A stretch of 64,000 nucleotides of DNA from positions 3,214,418-3,278,417 of the forward strand of contig JADWOT020000004.1 in the NCBI GenBank assembly GCA_036345935.2, given 5' to 3'. Every line of letters starts with the position of its first letter. Position 1 is the first letter of the stretch. Origin of the DNA: Taenia hydatigena. Its lineage: Eukaryota; Platyhelminthes; Cestoda; Cyclophyllidea; Taeniidae. This document shows positions 33,831 through 45,477 of this stretch, in pieces. The translations under genes and the position numbers were made by a program. Below the pieces are notes generated by a model. The model had not been told where the DNA came from. It made no database searches and saw only the letters and a program-made list of their open reading frames with translations.

Positions 33831-35500
33831 TCCATTCGCATATCATCGTGGCAAAGGGACTAAGAGAGCTAGACAATTCCGCCTATTTATACGTGAAATA
33901 AGGCATGGAGTGATATGGTTGGATGTGGTGGAATAAAACAGACTCTGGTATCACATTGGCTGAGATAATCCCGTCACTCATGGTTCAGGTCAAGCCAACT
34001 TTGAATTGCAAATCTGCCGACGAAAAAAATTACCTCCATTTCACATTTGGAATGTTATAGCAGACTTCGTGCCATCACAGTGCCCAGAGTAGGCAGATTT
34101 GAAATGACTTAGGTGCTCTGATCCTGACGACGTAATCCATGGGCACTGCAGCCACGTTTTGCGACTTTTTCGCAGTTCTTGTTCCAGCAGACCAATCAGT
34201 GGCAGACAATCAGATTGCAGCAAAATTGAGGTTGTGCGAACATTACCGCCTTCATTCAATGATGATGGCGACGGATGATACCCTACCCCACTCTTTCAAA
34301 TTTTACGATTTGTCAACGCCTCGCCCTCCATGATCACTATTGTACTGTTCCGTGTCACAAAATGTACATTAGTCTCTTCAACCTAGTCTTCCGTGTGCAA
34401 CACTCTGATATTGGAGAGGAGAGATTGCAATTTGCTCGCTGCGATGAGGGCAGTCAATGTCTCTTATTTGTCTTAATGCCATCGATTTTGACAACACACT
34501 TATTGGAGACTATCCAACGATATCATTTACGCTGATGTGGTTGATGCCACTATGGAAAGCTATTTCTTCAGTTCCAACTGATAAATTGAGTGTCCTTATC
34601 TCTTTTAGTCAGTCAATTTATAAGCAAAGGAACCATCTGGTCAATTCTTTTATTTTTTAGCTTTAGCAGAAGAAGGGCTGAGAGAGCAGTTGACGCATGC
34701 AGACTGAACTGATTTAACTTCGAATACGGTAACCAGTAGTAATAATCATAAAATGTAAGGTTCTGTGGTCATTTGCCTGCTATTTTTGAGATTTTACTTG
34801 CTAAAATAAAAATATGGCATGAATGTGTCACTGTGATGCAAGAATCAGTTCCGATGAGGAGATGAGGGGGCATGAAAGTTGAGAGGCCATCGACGTATGA
34901 ATGTTGCACGCAAAGCATCTCCTATTGTCTACTTAACCGTCTCTTTCCATTGCATAGATTTTGAGATCGCACAATGAGAAATGGAATCACAAGATAAAAT
35001 GGTGCCTGTGTAGTATGAAGCAGTCGCTGGTGATTGGTGATGCGGAACATGTTTAGCACAATGGTCACAATTCTACGATAGCCTTTGTGAATTATCGGCT
35101 TCAGCTTTAAGGATATGAACGTAGACGATGCAAGTGGAAAGGGTAGTTGAGCAGGAAGCTTCAATAAACAAAGTGAAGCTGTATCATGCAATATGCAAAG
35201 TGGACATAAAATCATGCTGCTCTGTTGATTGCATTGAACCATTACTTTTGAGCTCCGTCTCTTCAAACAAATGCTATCCACGATTCCACATTGTCTTACA
35301 AGAATTATCAAAAGAATAGCAGCTATGATTTTGTGACTTCTACAAATGTGTAAATTTTGATGTTGCATGGAATTGTGGAAGTAGTGACAAGGCTTTCATG
35401 GAAAAGCATATTGTTCGGTGGACGTCATCACCATGAAACAAAAGCATTAACATCAGCAGCTAAAACTCAAAAATTTTGAGGCTTCAGAACTTCGTAACTT
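33790..35500 (-). repeat. Inverted segmental duplication, copy B (VAL upstream region)
   Basis: Read on the minus strand, this stretch aligns collinearly with 4440-6330 on the plus strand. Matching landmarks include GTTTCATGGTGATGACG, GATAAACAAAGTGAAGCT-like sequence, the GGTTAAGTAGACAAT block, GTGATCATGGAGGG and the TATA/ATG/GTGAG start region. Similarity seems to stop just inside VAL intron 1 at one end and near 35500 at the other. I judged identity by eye at about 70-80 percent. It also contains an open minus-strand frame of 148 codons (34922-35368), and the other copy has no equivalent open frame, so that frame is probably not coding. Confidence 0.75.
33884..33891 (-). promoter_or_regulatory. 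TATA box of the VAL gene
   Basis: TATAAATA on the minus strand lies 61 bases before the inferred start codon (33830-33828). The sequence between them contains a pyrimidine-rich stretch (CTCTCTTAGTCCCTTTGCC) where transcription probably starts. The duplicate copy at 6229-6236 keeps a TATA-like TATATACA at exactly the same spacing. Transcription itself is inferred. Confidence 0.55.
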
Positions 35501-35631
35501 ATTAATGTCTTGTCGATAGAAAAGTGAGAGGAGTATGGGGAATCCACAAGACCAACAGAGAGCAATGGAACTATTGTTTTGCGGCGATAACCTCAGCCTG
35601 ATAAAGAGAATTGATTGCGATGATTTTGCAG

Positions 35632-36031
35632 CAGCAGTCATGCGTCGCGCAGCCCTTTAAGGTGTATATCAAGTCAGAGTGAGTATGTTGTCAGTAGTAG
35701 CCAAGAATGTGGATTTTCCTTCACTTGCATGGTTAATCTAACACGATGGCATTTGGCAGTGGCTTTTGGGAGTCAAATCTACCATCAAATATCTTCTGAT
35801 AATCAACAACTCCTTCAATTGTTCAACGCTTTTGTCAAAGTGGAAAATAAGTTAATTACACTAGAGTTTGCTCACCTGCAACTGACAGAGGTGCTCAAAA
35901 GATTCCGCACCTCTCCTATTGGTGTAACAGAAGAGTCGACTTCCAGTCACCCACGCTTGCCATCACATGGTGCGCGTGGAACGCACCATTTGTTTGCGAG
36001 TCAAATCAAGTTCTCACCAGACGTCTCATAG
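35632..36031 (+). CDS. Coding-like exon of about 133 codons
   Basis: Acceptor GATTTTGCAG|CAGCAG opens a long frame: SSSQECGFSFTCMVNLTRWH, QISSDNQQLLQLFNAFVKVE and TLEFAHLQLTEVLKRFRTSP, to TAG at 36029-36031. It lies just outside the inverted duplication. The helical middle part (residues about 50-85) looks structural. No family recognised; it could be a terminal exon. Confidence 0.35.
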
Positions 36032-36539
36032 TACCTAAGCCAAATTTCTTTTTGCATAGCTATCAAGACAAATAATGTCTAAACATTTGTAATCACCTAA
36101 TTAAGTAAAACTTAAGTCTACTTCTTACAGAACACATAGGTTCCATACTCAGGTGCTAGCAAAAGCACAAAAGAATTTTCTACCAGCACACGCTATATTG
36201 ACACTAAAATTTTTGTCTAGGAACAAGCAAACCTACTACACATTCTTGTTTGCACTTTGCCTACGGTGCATTTTCGATGAGAAGGTTAACCGGGAAAGCA
36301 AGACACAAAAAGGCGTTTAGATAACTGCTTGCGATATCGGCGAATAAGTGAAATCTGTGCAAGTCTAAATGCTGTTCAAAAATGTGCATCTACTTATAGC
36401 TAATAGGCCGTGATGTGTCAGGACCATATTTTGGTGCTCTGCTGACATCAGCGAGAATAAAAATGCTAATAAGCTTTTAACAAATAATTGCAGCTCACTG
36501 GCTCAAGGTACGTCATTACGCCAAGACTCTTGGCCCTAC

Positions 36540-36800
36540 TGCAGAAAGTGGAAATTTTAGCAGACATTTATGGGTTTGTATAAGAGGTGCATTTTAATGT
36601 TTTCAAACCATTGACAGCGTACAAAAGCCGACGCTAGCAGCGGCGGCAGCAGCAGAGGAATTGAAGTGCGTGACACCTGACGTGCTTTTTCTATCCTACT
36701 CAGCATTGGAGGCTGTGAGATAAAATGCAGCTAACGTTTGAACACAGATTTAACTGGACATAAAAGTCAAGCGACCGTGGTACCGCCTTACATGAGCTTT
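36540..36800 (-). repeat. Inverted repeat pair, left copy
   Basis: The reverse complement matches 39880-40145. Shared blocks include CTTTTATGTCCAGTTAA, TATCTCACAG, a GCTGCTGCxGCCGCCGCT trinucleotide stretch, and AAACATTAAAATGCACCTC. Similarity ends close to the donor of the exon at 36792-36965, so part of an intron, or a dispersed element, has been copied. Confidence 0.7.
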
Positions 36801-36965
36801 AACATTACTTAACGCCTGAAGTGGAGACAATGATTTTAAGGCATTATAACAGCCTATAATTTCAGCATCAATAATAGCCACTGCATAATTTACCACTAAA
36901 CTACATTTTTGTATTTGCCTACTTATCTGTGAAATAGTATCTAATATCAACGACATTTTAGAAGC
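36792..36965 (-). CDS. Coding-like exon, unknown helical protein
   Basis: A 58-codon open exon with acceptor TTCATAG|GCT and strong donor CAT|GTAAGG, phase 0 at both ends. The translation (starting ASKMSLILDTISQ, containing VVNYAVAIIDAEIIG and ending SNVKAH) has the look of an amphipathic helical protein. It lies about 420 bases downstream of the arginase-like relic on the same strand. A possible preceding exon is at about 37021-37084 (KCDQLEHYARVGKQ). The sequence just beyond its donor belongs to an inverted repeat shared with 39.9-40.1 kb. I do not recognise the family. Confidence 0.4.
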
Positions 36966-37385
36966 CTATGAAGCTAGTGGATATTAAAATTGAATATTCT
37001 GCCGCACAGTGCACGTGTACGACCACCGTTATTAGTTTGTTTGCCCACGCGAGCATAATGTTCGAGTTGGTCACACTTTGCCTGCACAAAATAATTAGTC
37101 ACATTTGTCAGGTTTAGAAGCTTCTTGTTATCGTGGCACCCCACTGCCAAAACGGGCACCTAGTTTACATTGCGTGGTAAAACAATTTCGCCATGTCATC
37201 GACACTCACACACCTGCGCGAGGGATGATTTACGTTTACCAAAATCCTCCTACAAATAGTAGCCTGCCTGATGTGCAAGCCACATGCGCTTACCATCCTT
37301 CTTTCCTAAGCAATTTAATGCTTTGTAAATCAACAGGCATACGTATTGTACAGGCGAACGCTTCCTTTGCGGACCATCTATAACT

Positions 37386-38337
37386 TTATAAGAAGCATTC
37401 AATTGTGCCGAATAACGAATGCGTTATTCCAATCCTGTCATTGCCTCCAATCGCTGACAGTGCCATGTTAAAATACGGAATATTGAGGTCCTTTATGAAC
37501 TTCCTAAAGCAGGAAGTAAATTTTGAGCTTGCCCTTCCTCCATTCGATTGGCTTAAAGGTCAAACTCACAGCTCTGGTGTATCGACATCCCGAAGTCCGA
37601 TGTAGAGTAGTTGATTGGCTTCAAGACTGCAATATGCATAGGGTGAGTGAGCGTCAGTCAGGTAAGTAATTGTAGGTAATGCAAGGAGATCAGACCTACA
37701 CTGGTTTGACGGTCACAAAGCCTTGAGTTTGCGGAATGAGTTTGCTGGCTTTGCTCAGAAGGAAGGAGAGGGGCATGCCGTGAGTGTGGCGAGAAGTAGA
37801 GATGTGGGAGCATTGATTTCAGCATGTGCGTCAACCCAGACAACTAAAGAGTTGGGGAAAATCTTCAAGTGACCCACAATTGACCCGATCTCGATGCTGT
37901 GGTCGCCGCCCAGTATGAGTGTTATGTCATTCTCCTCCACATTTTTGGCGGCGCACCCTGTCAGCTCCAAAGTGGTTTTTACCAGTGCTCGCTGGTTCTC
38001 GAAATTCAAAATAACATCCGCTTTACGGTCCTTCGGCTGTGACTTTGGCATCTAGCATTGGGCAACAAAATAGTAGAAACACATAAGCACTGGGAATTTA
38101 GACAAGTCATATTAATGAAGCAGAGCATAGATGGCTCTGCAAGGGTGAGCTAGATAATTGGGGGAGATGTGACGTCAAGCCAACAGATAATTTACCCAAT
38201 TTCCTCAAAAGCTCTTTAAGACCATAGCTGAGGATGTCCCTAGGTCCATTCTGAACCCCATCCTTTAGTTGACCCTTGTCGATAGCTGCTGCCACAATAC
38301 CCAGAGAGGAGACGTGATTTCCAGAACCCTTATCCAT
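37386..38337 (-). pseudogene. Arginase-like gene, broken and truncated (four exons visible)
   Basis: Arginase hydrolyses arginine to ornithine and urea with a two-manganese centre. Exon 1 (about 38196-38337) has LGIVAAAIDKGQLKDGVQNGP, the family N-terminus. Exon 2 (37700-38051) has ILGGDHSIEIGSI and WVDAHAEIN, then, in another frame, HGMPLSFLLSKASKLIPQT. Exon 3 (37570-37626) gives LLYIGLRDVDTPE and exon 4 (from 37503) gives DLNIPYFNM; the exon 2/3/4 phases fit exactly. Faults: a one-base deletion near 37798-37803 before HGMPL; Glu in the conserved DAHxD position, a manganese ligand; a phase mismatch between exons 1 and 2; and a stop at 37386-37388 before the second metal motif (SFDxDxxDP), which I cannot find downstream. 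Because introns are kept, it arose by DNA duplication or local decay, not retrocopying. Confidence 0.85.
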
Positions 38338-38339
38338 GA

Positions 38340-39500
38340 CGCGAAAGTGAAATTGGCTGTGTGTGGGTTGTGAGCGCCTTGTGATCTCTAGCGCAAGGGC
38401 GTCGAAGGCGATCGTATGACGATAGTGGCTTAAATCGCAGAACGCAGATCTAGCACTTGTTTATGTCTCATGGAATCTGTTTATAACGTTAAGATCTACT
38501 GTCCAAATGGAGTCACAGCTGCCATTGGCGAAATCGTTTCTCAATATTGTATGTTTAGGCATCCAAGTGTGCTATTGAACTTACTTCCCCTCGAGCAAAA
38601 CACGTTAGCCTGTTATTTAATGCTGAAACTCGACGAGGCAATTGACGTTGGGCAAATTTATGCATAAGTGGAGGCATTTGTTGCGGATGTTGGAAGAGAT
38701 TTCTGCTTCACTTCATCAAGTGCATAAACGTCCGGCAGGTGACACAAACTTCCCTAATGCCAAATGCCACAAATTCGCGATCCCACTATTTGTTTTGTGA
38801 TGGCAATGCTATCACCATCAATGAATTACATCATTTGCAGCGACTTTTGATTCGCATCGAATAACTTGGACACTGTAATCAACCACTACCACAAGAACAA
38901 TATCAGTAAGCTTAGTGGTTGTTAAGATTTTAAAGCTTGCGCACAATTAAAAGCACGAATTAAAATATAAATTGAGATGTGGTGTTGTATTTAGTGTGTA
39001 TAAGATCCATGTGGCTGCGTATATTTACTGACGTGGGCTTTGGCTTGCTCAGCGAGTCAATCGTGCTGACGCGCTGATGACAACGCATGACGAAAATGTG
39101 ACCTGAATACGGAATGTCGAACAAACGCGTAACTCGGCTGCATTGAAGTCTCTTTTGGAATGACGATCGCCCTAGACCAACGTTCATTGGCATCGTCTCT
39201 ATTTCCATCCATCTGCACGATCAAATCGACACCGATCCATGCAGAGTAATTATGTCAGTCGAATAATGCTGCGGATCAGCGTTACTTTAAAGGCTTAACA
39301 ACCTAGTAGAAGTGTAAATGAAGCTTCTGTTGCATGGCGTGTGCACCAAGGTACAAGTTTTATTTCGAGAAAAAAATTAGACAAGCTTAGCTTATAAACA
39401 CAAAGCGAAACGTGTCGAATGTAGGGACTTCCTGCCTTTGGTAGCGCCATATCACATAAACAAGGCGTTTGCTTATATTTTGTAATCCAAACGCACTTAC
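38340..39500. other. No gene recognised
   Basis: Upstream side of the arginase-like relic. Short frames 38470-38667 (+) and 38960-39208 (-) without family or splice support. Confidence 0.45.
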
Positions 39501-39603
39501 GTCCTAAGATTATTTGTAGCGCCCCTGTACGAGGGTCGCTTACGCAAACCAAGGCCTCCATTATTGCACACACTCCCAAACAGTAGTAGTCCGTCAAGTG
39601 CAT
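39501..39603 (-). CDS. Possible first exon, unknown
   Basis: ATG frame MHLTDYYCLGVCAIMEALVC then VSDPRTGALQIILG, ending at a strong donor (AGGAC|GTAAGT). Phase 1. No downstream partner exon was identified. Confidence 0.3.
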
Positions 39604-39879
39604 AAGAGTATCCTCACGGTCACAAGGCGCTTGAATGCGTGAATTTTAAGGCTATTAACAAACGTCACTGCACTTCATCCTCCTACATTTGCGAACGATC
39701 TAATGCCTTGTTAATCAATAAGCAACTTGCTGCAGCTTGTTGTTTTGTCGAAGTAGAGCGCAGGCTTCATTACTGCTCTTGGTGCTGGTGGACGCATACT
39801 GTAACTGATAATTGAGCATAGGCAACCATCGTGAGTAGAGTTGGACTTGATACGGAAGACTGCGCTCAGCAACTTTGCT

Positions 39880-40145
39880 ACGGTCGTTTGGCTTTTATGT
39901 CCAGTTAAGCCTGTGTTAAAATGCTATCTACATTCTATCTCACAGTCTCTAATGCTAAGTAGCGTAGAAATAGCACGTCAAGTCTCACGCACTTGGATTC
40001 CTCCGCTGCTGCTGCTGTGGCCGCCGCTAGCGTCCGATTTTGTAAGCTGCTAATTGTTTAAAAACATTAAAATGCACCTCGTATGAAAACCCGTAAATGC
40101 CTGGTAAAAATTCTGGTTTTTGCAGTGGGATCAGGAGTCTTAGCG
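39880..40145 (+). repeat. Inverted repeat pair, right copy
   Basis: Counterpart of 36540-36800 in opposite orientation, about 3.1 kb away. The open frame 39841-40053 crosses it and is not preserved in the other copy, so it is not called as a gene. The GCTGCTGCTG/CCGCCGCT stretch sits inside. Confidence 0.7.
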
Positions 40146-42182
40146 CGATTTTGTACCCTGTGCCAGTGAGCTACGATCGTTTGATGATGTGTTATTTCGC
40201 AACACGATATCATCACTGAGCATCGAAACACTCGCAGCACAGCACCCTGCGTCTGACGCATAGTTCATCGCTGGGCATGGAAAGCTTATCAGGTGGAAGG
40301 ACAAAACATTGCAGATCGTAGCAATACAAACACAATAGCCTTGGTGCATTGCTTCAAAGTAATGAAAGCACAAAGATTGGACAAGCTTTCTGTGCAGATG
40401 CGAAAGTGGAACCAGCCATTCTGTGATAAGTGGACCACAGCAAAATTGTTTATACACGAACCTACTTCCCAGGTGTCAGTTTAACGCTGAAACAAGTCCA
40501 CAATTGGTCCAGATGATTGTACCGAAATGTAGGTTTGCGATTCCTGCAAGTCAACCCATTTCGTCTATAGCCACGTAAGTTAAGAGTTCACTTAAACATT
40601 AATTAATTCACATTAAGCAAATAAACATTTAACATTAAACTTGTGGGCATGTTCGCCGGATATGCCGCTTTAAAAAAAGAGCGGAAGTGCAGATTTGGAC
40701 TGACAGCTTCCTTTTCAAATGCCAAAAGCTATGTCACTTGGTTGCATGCATATTGNNNNNNNNNNNNNNNNNNNNNNNNNNNNNNNNNNNNNNNNNNNNN
40801 NNNNNNNNNNNNNNNNNNNNNNNNNNNNNNNNNNNNNNNNNNNNNNNNNNNNNNNGATTTAAATCATGAGTAACTTTTACTGACTAGTGGCTATACTGCT
40901 TGCATTTCCTTCCAGAGAAGTGGTGCGTGGGCACCATGAGTTCAGCTGATGACGCCGTACTTTGAAGCATCAGCAATCGCGACACGAACACTTTATTTTG
41001 CGTGGTGCAAAGTGGCATGAAGGGGCAAGGTGCCGTTGCATATATAAAAAATTGAGTTAAGTTCTATCGGCAATAAACGAACCCTTGTAGTCAAATGGTC
41101 CCAAGTACATCAGCTACCAAACTGCAATCCTTTTTACTCAGCGATTTGCAGCGTTTGGACGTATAAAGCGACAACAGAAAATCAATGAAACAAGGTTTTG
41201 TGCTTAGTTTTCTCTTTCGCAGAAAATGATGCCAAAATGAGTACTACCACACCATACATAATGGACTAGAGTAGACCAAGGAGGCCTGGCAATTGGGAAG
41301 GCATTGCATGCCTAAGGCTTTAACAAACGCATGGAGAAGTGCAAATGGCAGCGTGGAAACAGGCAGGATGAGGAAAGGCATTTAGAATGCAAAGTCAACA
41401 CAGAAGGACAAAGAACTTAGTGGATGGAACAGCATTCATAACTTAATATTTATTGTAAACTAAGGGAAGTGATTGACGATTGACAGGACGAACTCAAGTA
41501 CTGTGAGTTTTCCCTGCTCAGCAACAAAATGCGCATAGTTTAACTTATTCAATGGCAAAAAGAGAAGCCGATTACGAAAAAACACAGAGCTTTAACCATT
41601 TGTGTTTAAAATCCTTTCTGAGCTGCCTCAGTTATGTGGTTATCCCTCTTTTCTACGGCCACCGAGGTATTGAATAGTAGTGTTGGGACTGTGAGACATC
41701 TTGCCGGAATTATGCTAGGCATCGAACAAAAGCTTGTATGTTCCACATGAGGCATTCCCTTAGCCAATTTCCTTTCCGGCTGAAAGTCGCCTGGGATTTC
41801 ATCCCGGTTTCCTCATCTTTTTCCGATCTAGATTTTAGTTGAGTTAAAAACAAATGCAGGCATCTTACGACAAATGCGAGAAAAAAATCTCGCCTAGGCC
41901 TTTAAATAGGAGGAGTGCTAAGAAGACTAGTAGGCAACAGCAAGAAAACAAGCAAGGGTCTTCAAATCGGCTATTAGACGGAGTAAGTGAGCTCGGATGG
42001 CTGTACGCATTGAGTGATACATAGCTAAAAAATCAGTTGATTGTGGCTTATGGCAAATCTCACGTGCGAACTATGGAGGAACTTAACCGCTTTTACCCCG
42101 CAAAAGGTAGAGCACAGTGCAAGAGGCAATATTTATAAATGAGGCGGGTTTCATGCTTTGCGCCCCGTTAAAATGACCTAGA
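40146..42182. other. No gene recognised; contains the gap
   Basis: AT-rich and stop-rich on both strands between the inverted repeat and the compact gene. The gap splits it. Confidence 0.5.
40756..40855. other. Assembly gap (100 N)
   Basis: Exactly 100 unknown bases, the usual placeholder for a gap of unknown size. The two sides may not be truly adjacent. Frames spanning it (40643-40873) are meaningless. Confidence 0.99.
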
Positions 42183-42695
42183 TTATGTGGGGACGATGAC
42201 CTTAAAGCTTTTGCAACATCTTTGTCGATCGCTGGCAGATTTACTTGAAGCATAATGATAGCAATTTCATCAACTCACACAAGGTAGTTGAATAACATTG
42301 AATCTTGCGGTGACAATGCAATGGTCTTTCCCTTACGATAAAGCGACTTTTTGTCCGTACCGCATACCATAAATCCTTCCATTGGGGGACCTCGTGCACT
42401 ACTAAGATTAGTGCATAGACATCATGAGGCTTGGTTTTAGGCAAAGCTGATCTATTGTCGTATAGTAGCATTGAGTCAATCCTCAGATTTGGTAGAAGAT
42501 TTAATGCGTCCTAAGTAAAAGACACTGCAAAATGCCAAAATCTGCGCTTTTTAAGATCCATCGGCATGCAATAGAACAGTTGGCTGGTTTTAGCCTTTCC
42601 ATAAGCTCTACAGCCCATAGTGTGGAAGCGTCTCCTTCCTTTGCTGTATCTGGTGATATGTGTCTGCGTAGATAATGCGATAAATCTAGTGGCAT
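42183..42695 (-). CDS. Compact four-exon gene model with very small introns
   Basis: Exons 42526-42695, 42337-42481, 42245-42303 and 42183-42207 join in phase into one complete frame of 132 codons plus stop, starting at ATG. Introns would be only 44, 33 and 37 bases, with GT/AG ends (GTGTCT..CTGAG, GTAAGG..GCAAG, GTAAAT..AAAAG). The protein reads MPLDLSHYLRRHISPDTAKE, STLWAVELMERLKPANCS, KTKPHDVYALILVVHEVPQW and DLWYAVRTKSRF. Introns of this size exist in tapeworms, but three in a row from sequence alone is only suggestive. Unidentified family. Confidence 0.35.
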
Positions 42696-42762
42696 AAAAT
42701 GAGGCAGTCAGGAGGTAAAACTTGAAGTCTTGTCGGCCGTAATGCTTTTGTTATTGATTACA

Positions 42763-43156
42763 TTAGGCACGCAGGGATGCAGCAAGGAAGTGAACATCGA
42801 AAATCGTTCCTTTCAAGCAGACAGGGCCAAGTACTCTAAACAAAAGGAAGCTCTCAAAACATTGAGCAGTTAGAATATCAAAAAAGTGGCTGTCAATGCA
42901 GATTAAGGCACCACACAAAGTGCTTCTTGAATATGAATGATACATGGGGCTGGGACGCGTCTGACATGCTGACAGAAAATAACGTTGTTGCAGAGCTGTA
43001 GATGTGGCTTTGATGCCGGGTCAGTTGCACAACAGTACTATATGGGGACAACGGACCACAGAGAATTGACCAAAACAAGTTAGGGTCAGTATTTTCTCAG
43101 CAGGCTTTGTAAATCTGGTGATAAAGAACTTCGTGGGCATCGATAACTATTTTAGG
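42763..43156 (-). pseudogene. Coding-like region with in-frame TGA, two overlapping frames
   Basis: After acceptor CGCATCACAG|CCT the frame reads PKIVIDAHEVLYHQIYKAC, then TGA (43097-43099), then ENTDPNLFWSILCGPLSPYS and VVQLTRHQSHIYSSATTLF, to a stop at 42893. A second frame (to 42763) reads LCGALICIDSHFFDILTAQC and VLGPVCLKGTIFDVHFLAAS. Which one is real is unclear. The region lies directly upstream of the compact gene at 42.2-42.7 kb and may be its decayed 5' part. Confidence 0.25.
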
Positions 43157-44765
43157 CTGTGATGCGAAGACGTACAGCAAACTGTGAACGCGAAACAAGC
43201 AGAATAGTCAGTGATTTGAAAGGATACCCCATATGCTGAAAACAGATGTTATCGATTTCAACGCAAACCAAATTTCTTACTAGTAAGAAGATGTGCGCTG
43301 GGGGAGAGGGAGGGCAAAGGGACGGGGACGGTGCCTCTCTTATATCTTCTACCCACTTACTCTTTTAAGCCACTGCCAATGAATTCAACTTTTGGTAATT
43401 ACATAAATATAGGCGGCACAGAATGGAAGACATGGCAACCGGACCAATATTTGAGAACCTTTATATAATTTTTACTTTTTATTCCTATAGGATAGAACAG
43501 TAGACAGTCACGTACCGTACTACATTGTAATCGAATGGTTTATTGTTTCATTGCCGTACAAATCTAAGATGATGTGAAACTAAGGAAAGGCCTAGACGGG
43601 TAATTTGACAAAACTTAAAGAAGAATATGCGCGTCTCACCTGAGGGTATTTCGATTATAGTACTCAAATGCAAGGCAGAATGATTAGGGTTACATGTAGC
43701 ATCCCATAAAACTGCTAGTATTTGATGCCGCATTCCTCACAATCCTCCAAGGTACTTAATTAACAGAAAGTGCAATCGAACTCTTTAACACGTCAGCTGA
43801 TGGTGCACGAGTCTGTGCAGGCTCAGGCGCACGCTCACCTGATGACCTCTGTATATTCCCAATAGCCTCCGCTATTTGGCATCTTCATCCACCCTCTTAG
43901 CTTCTCTTCTAACTGAAATTGGATGGGGAGCCAGATGATGGCTTGAGCTCTGCATTCATCACAATTAACATGCAGTAAAAACACATAAGACTCGTTTTAT
44001 TAAACGTAGCGTCGCAATAAACCAGGGCCGTATGAAAGAGTACACTGCTTACGACAGAGAAGAAGGGATGAGAAGCCATAGTATGGTTAAAATGTTATAT
44101 CCTTATGATTTCTACGGCTTCAGAGAGAAAATCAGTCGCAGAATACTGCGTGAATTCCTTGCTTTGTCAGGTAGTTTTCGTGTTACCCAAGTAATTCTAT
44201 AGGTGTGGAAATTAACTCAGTAAAGACTGCGGCGTCTCATAGCGCAGTAATGACTTGACAACATTTTGCGGCTTTTTAGTGGTATACCAGTACCAAGTTT
44301 GCCTAACTGAGAGGCTTTAAGGAGAGCCTTATTTAGGATGGCTTTGTTAAGTCGTCATCGAGAATTCGTTTGCTCACTTTTCGGCATTTATTGCTTTCGT
44401 CGTGAAGCACAGTGAGCTTGCGGTGACGCCTCGAATTACCCATGCTGGTTGAAAGTGCGGATCCAAGGACTGCTAAGCAAACGTTTCTCATCCAGATAAA
44501 TGCGACAAGCCACCTAACACTTTAGCGTCTTTTATTCTCATATACACCAAGAAGTCCGTTTGGCATTTGTAATCTTTACGCTCCTCTAGCAACTAATAAT
44601 GCAAACATAAATAGTTTTCTGGCTTTTCACTCCTCCACATGAAGGAGTTGCTTAGAGCCGGTCAAGCATACACAAGGTGGTGGTCTGCCCACAGATGGCA
44701 TTTTGACGAGTAGGACGCAAAATGTTATAAAAGCGTCCAAAGCTGACTAAAGGAAGATGAATTAC
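43157..44765. other. No gene recognised
   Basis: Only one short minus-strand frame (43548-43733). A GA-rich tract lies at about 43300-43330. Confidence 0.5.
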
Positions 44766-45017
44766 CCATTGATTGCGTCTACTACCAATTTTACAATGCC
44801 CAAGCCAAATGTTTCCGCAACCAATTTAACCGACAAATCTACATATACTGATTTTGTTACTGCCGATCCATTTGCTTTTATGGTTCTGGTGTCCATGCTA
44901 ACTTTCTCGTGAACCCGTACAAAATACCCGCCCACAATATTGTAGCTTGTCACATAGTTGAAGGTTAACGCCATCCTTATAGGGCAGGCATCCTCACTAG
45001 ACCACTTAGCACATTGG
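44766..45017 (-). CDS. Coding-like exon, beta-rich protein
   Basis: From acceptor CGCTTGAAG|CC to donor AATGG|GTAATT the frame reads KWSSEDACPIRMALTFNYVT, SYNIVGGYFVRVHEKVSM and VYVDLSVKLVAETFGLGIVK. The alternating pattern suggests beta strands of a secreted or surface domain. Probably paired with the exon at 45.5-45.7 kb on the same strand. No family recognised. Confidence 0.4.
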
Positions 45018-45477
45018 CTTCAAGCGGTGTGATGGTCATTGATTTCACGTTGTGCATAGAAGTGTAAGTCAAGAAATCACTTTATTGGTGCACCAAGGTT
45101 ATAGGCAAAGATGTGCATAATACTCGGGCATTTTCGTGCCAAAAGGTCGCACACCCAGTAAAAAGTCAGCGAGTATGCTCTGCCAAATCTCGAAGCACTA
45201 CTGGTGACTGTGACTATATTAGTCACAAACGTTAATTCTGTTTAGAACTCCTAGGGTGGCTGCAAAGTTAATTTAACATTGAGATATGTTAGCGATAGTA
45301 TTTGCGTTTGCAGTTTACTCAAAATGATCCAGACTATTAAAACACAATGCTGATTGTCTTTAAATGTGAGTTTTATCTTTAAATGTGTTCTATATTATTT
45401 TCAATGCGAGTAGATTTAACGCTTTCTTTGTTCGAGTTTACTTTGAATGCTCGAAGTAATGCGCAGAGGTAACAAGC

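Noticed and set aside
34922..35368. 148-codon minus-strand frame as a gene
   Set aside because: It lies in the inverted duplication and is not open in the other copy; composition and lack of splice logic suggest chance.
37021..37084. Continuation of the arginase gene (second metal motif) below 37386
   Set aside because: The minus strand here reads KCDQLEHYARVGKQ and similar, with no SFDxDxxDP or GTPxxGG motif in any frame checked.
40643..40873. Frames spanning the N gap
   Set aside because: Translation through unknown bases has no meaning.
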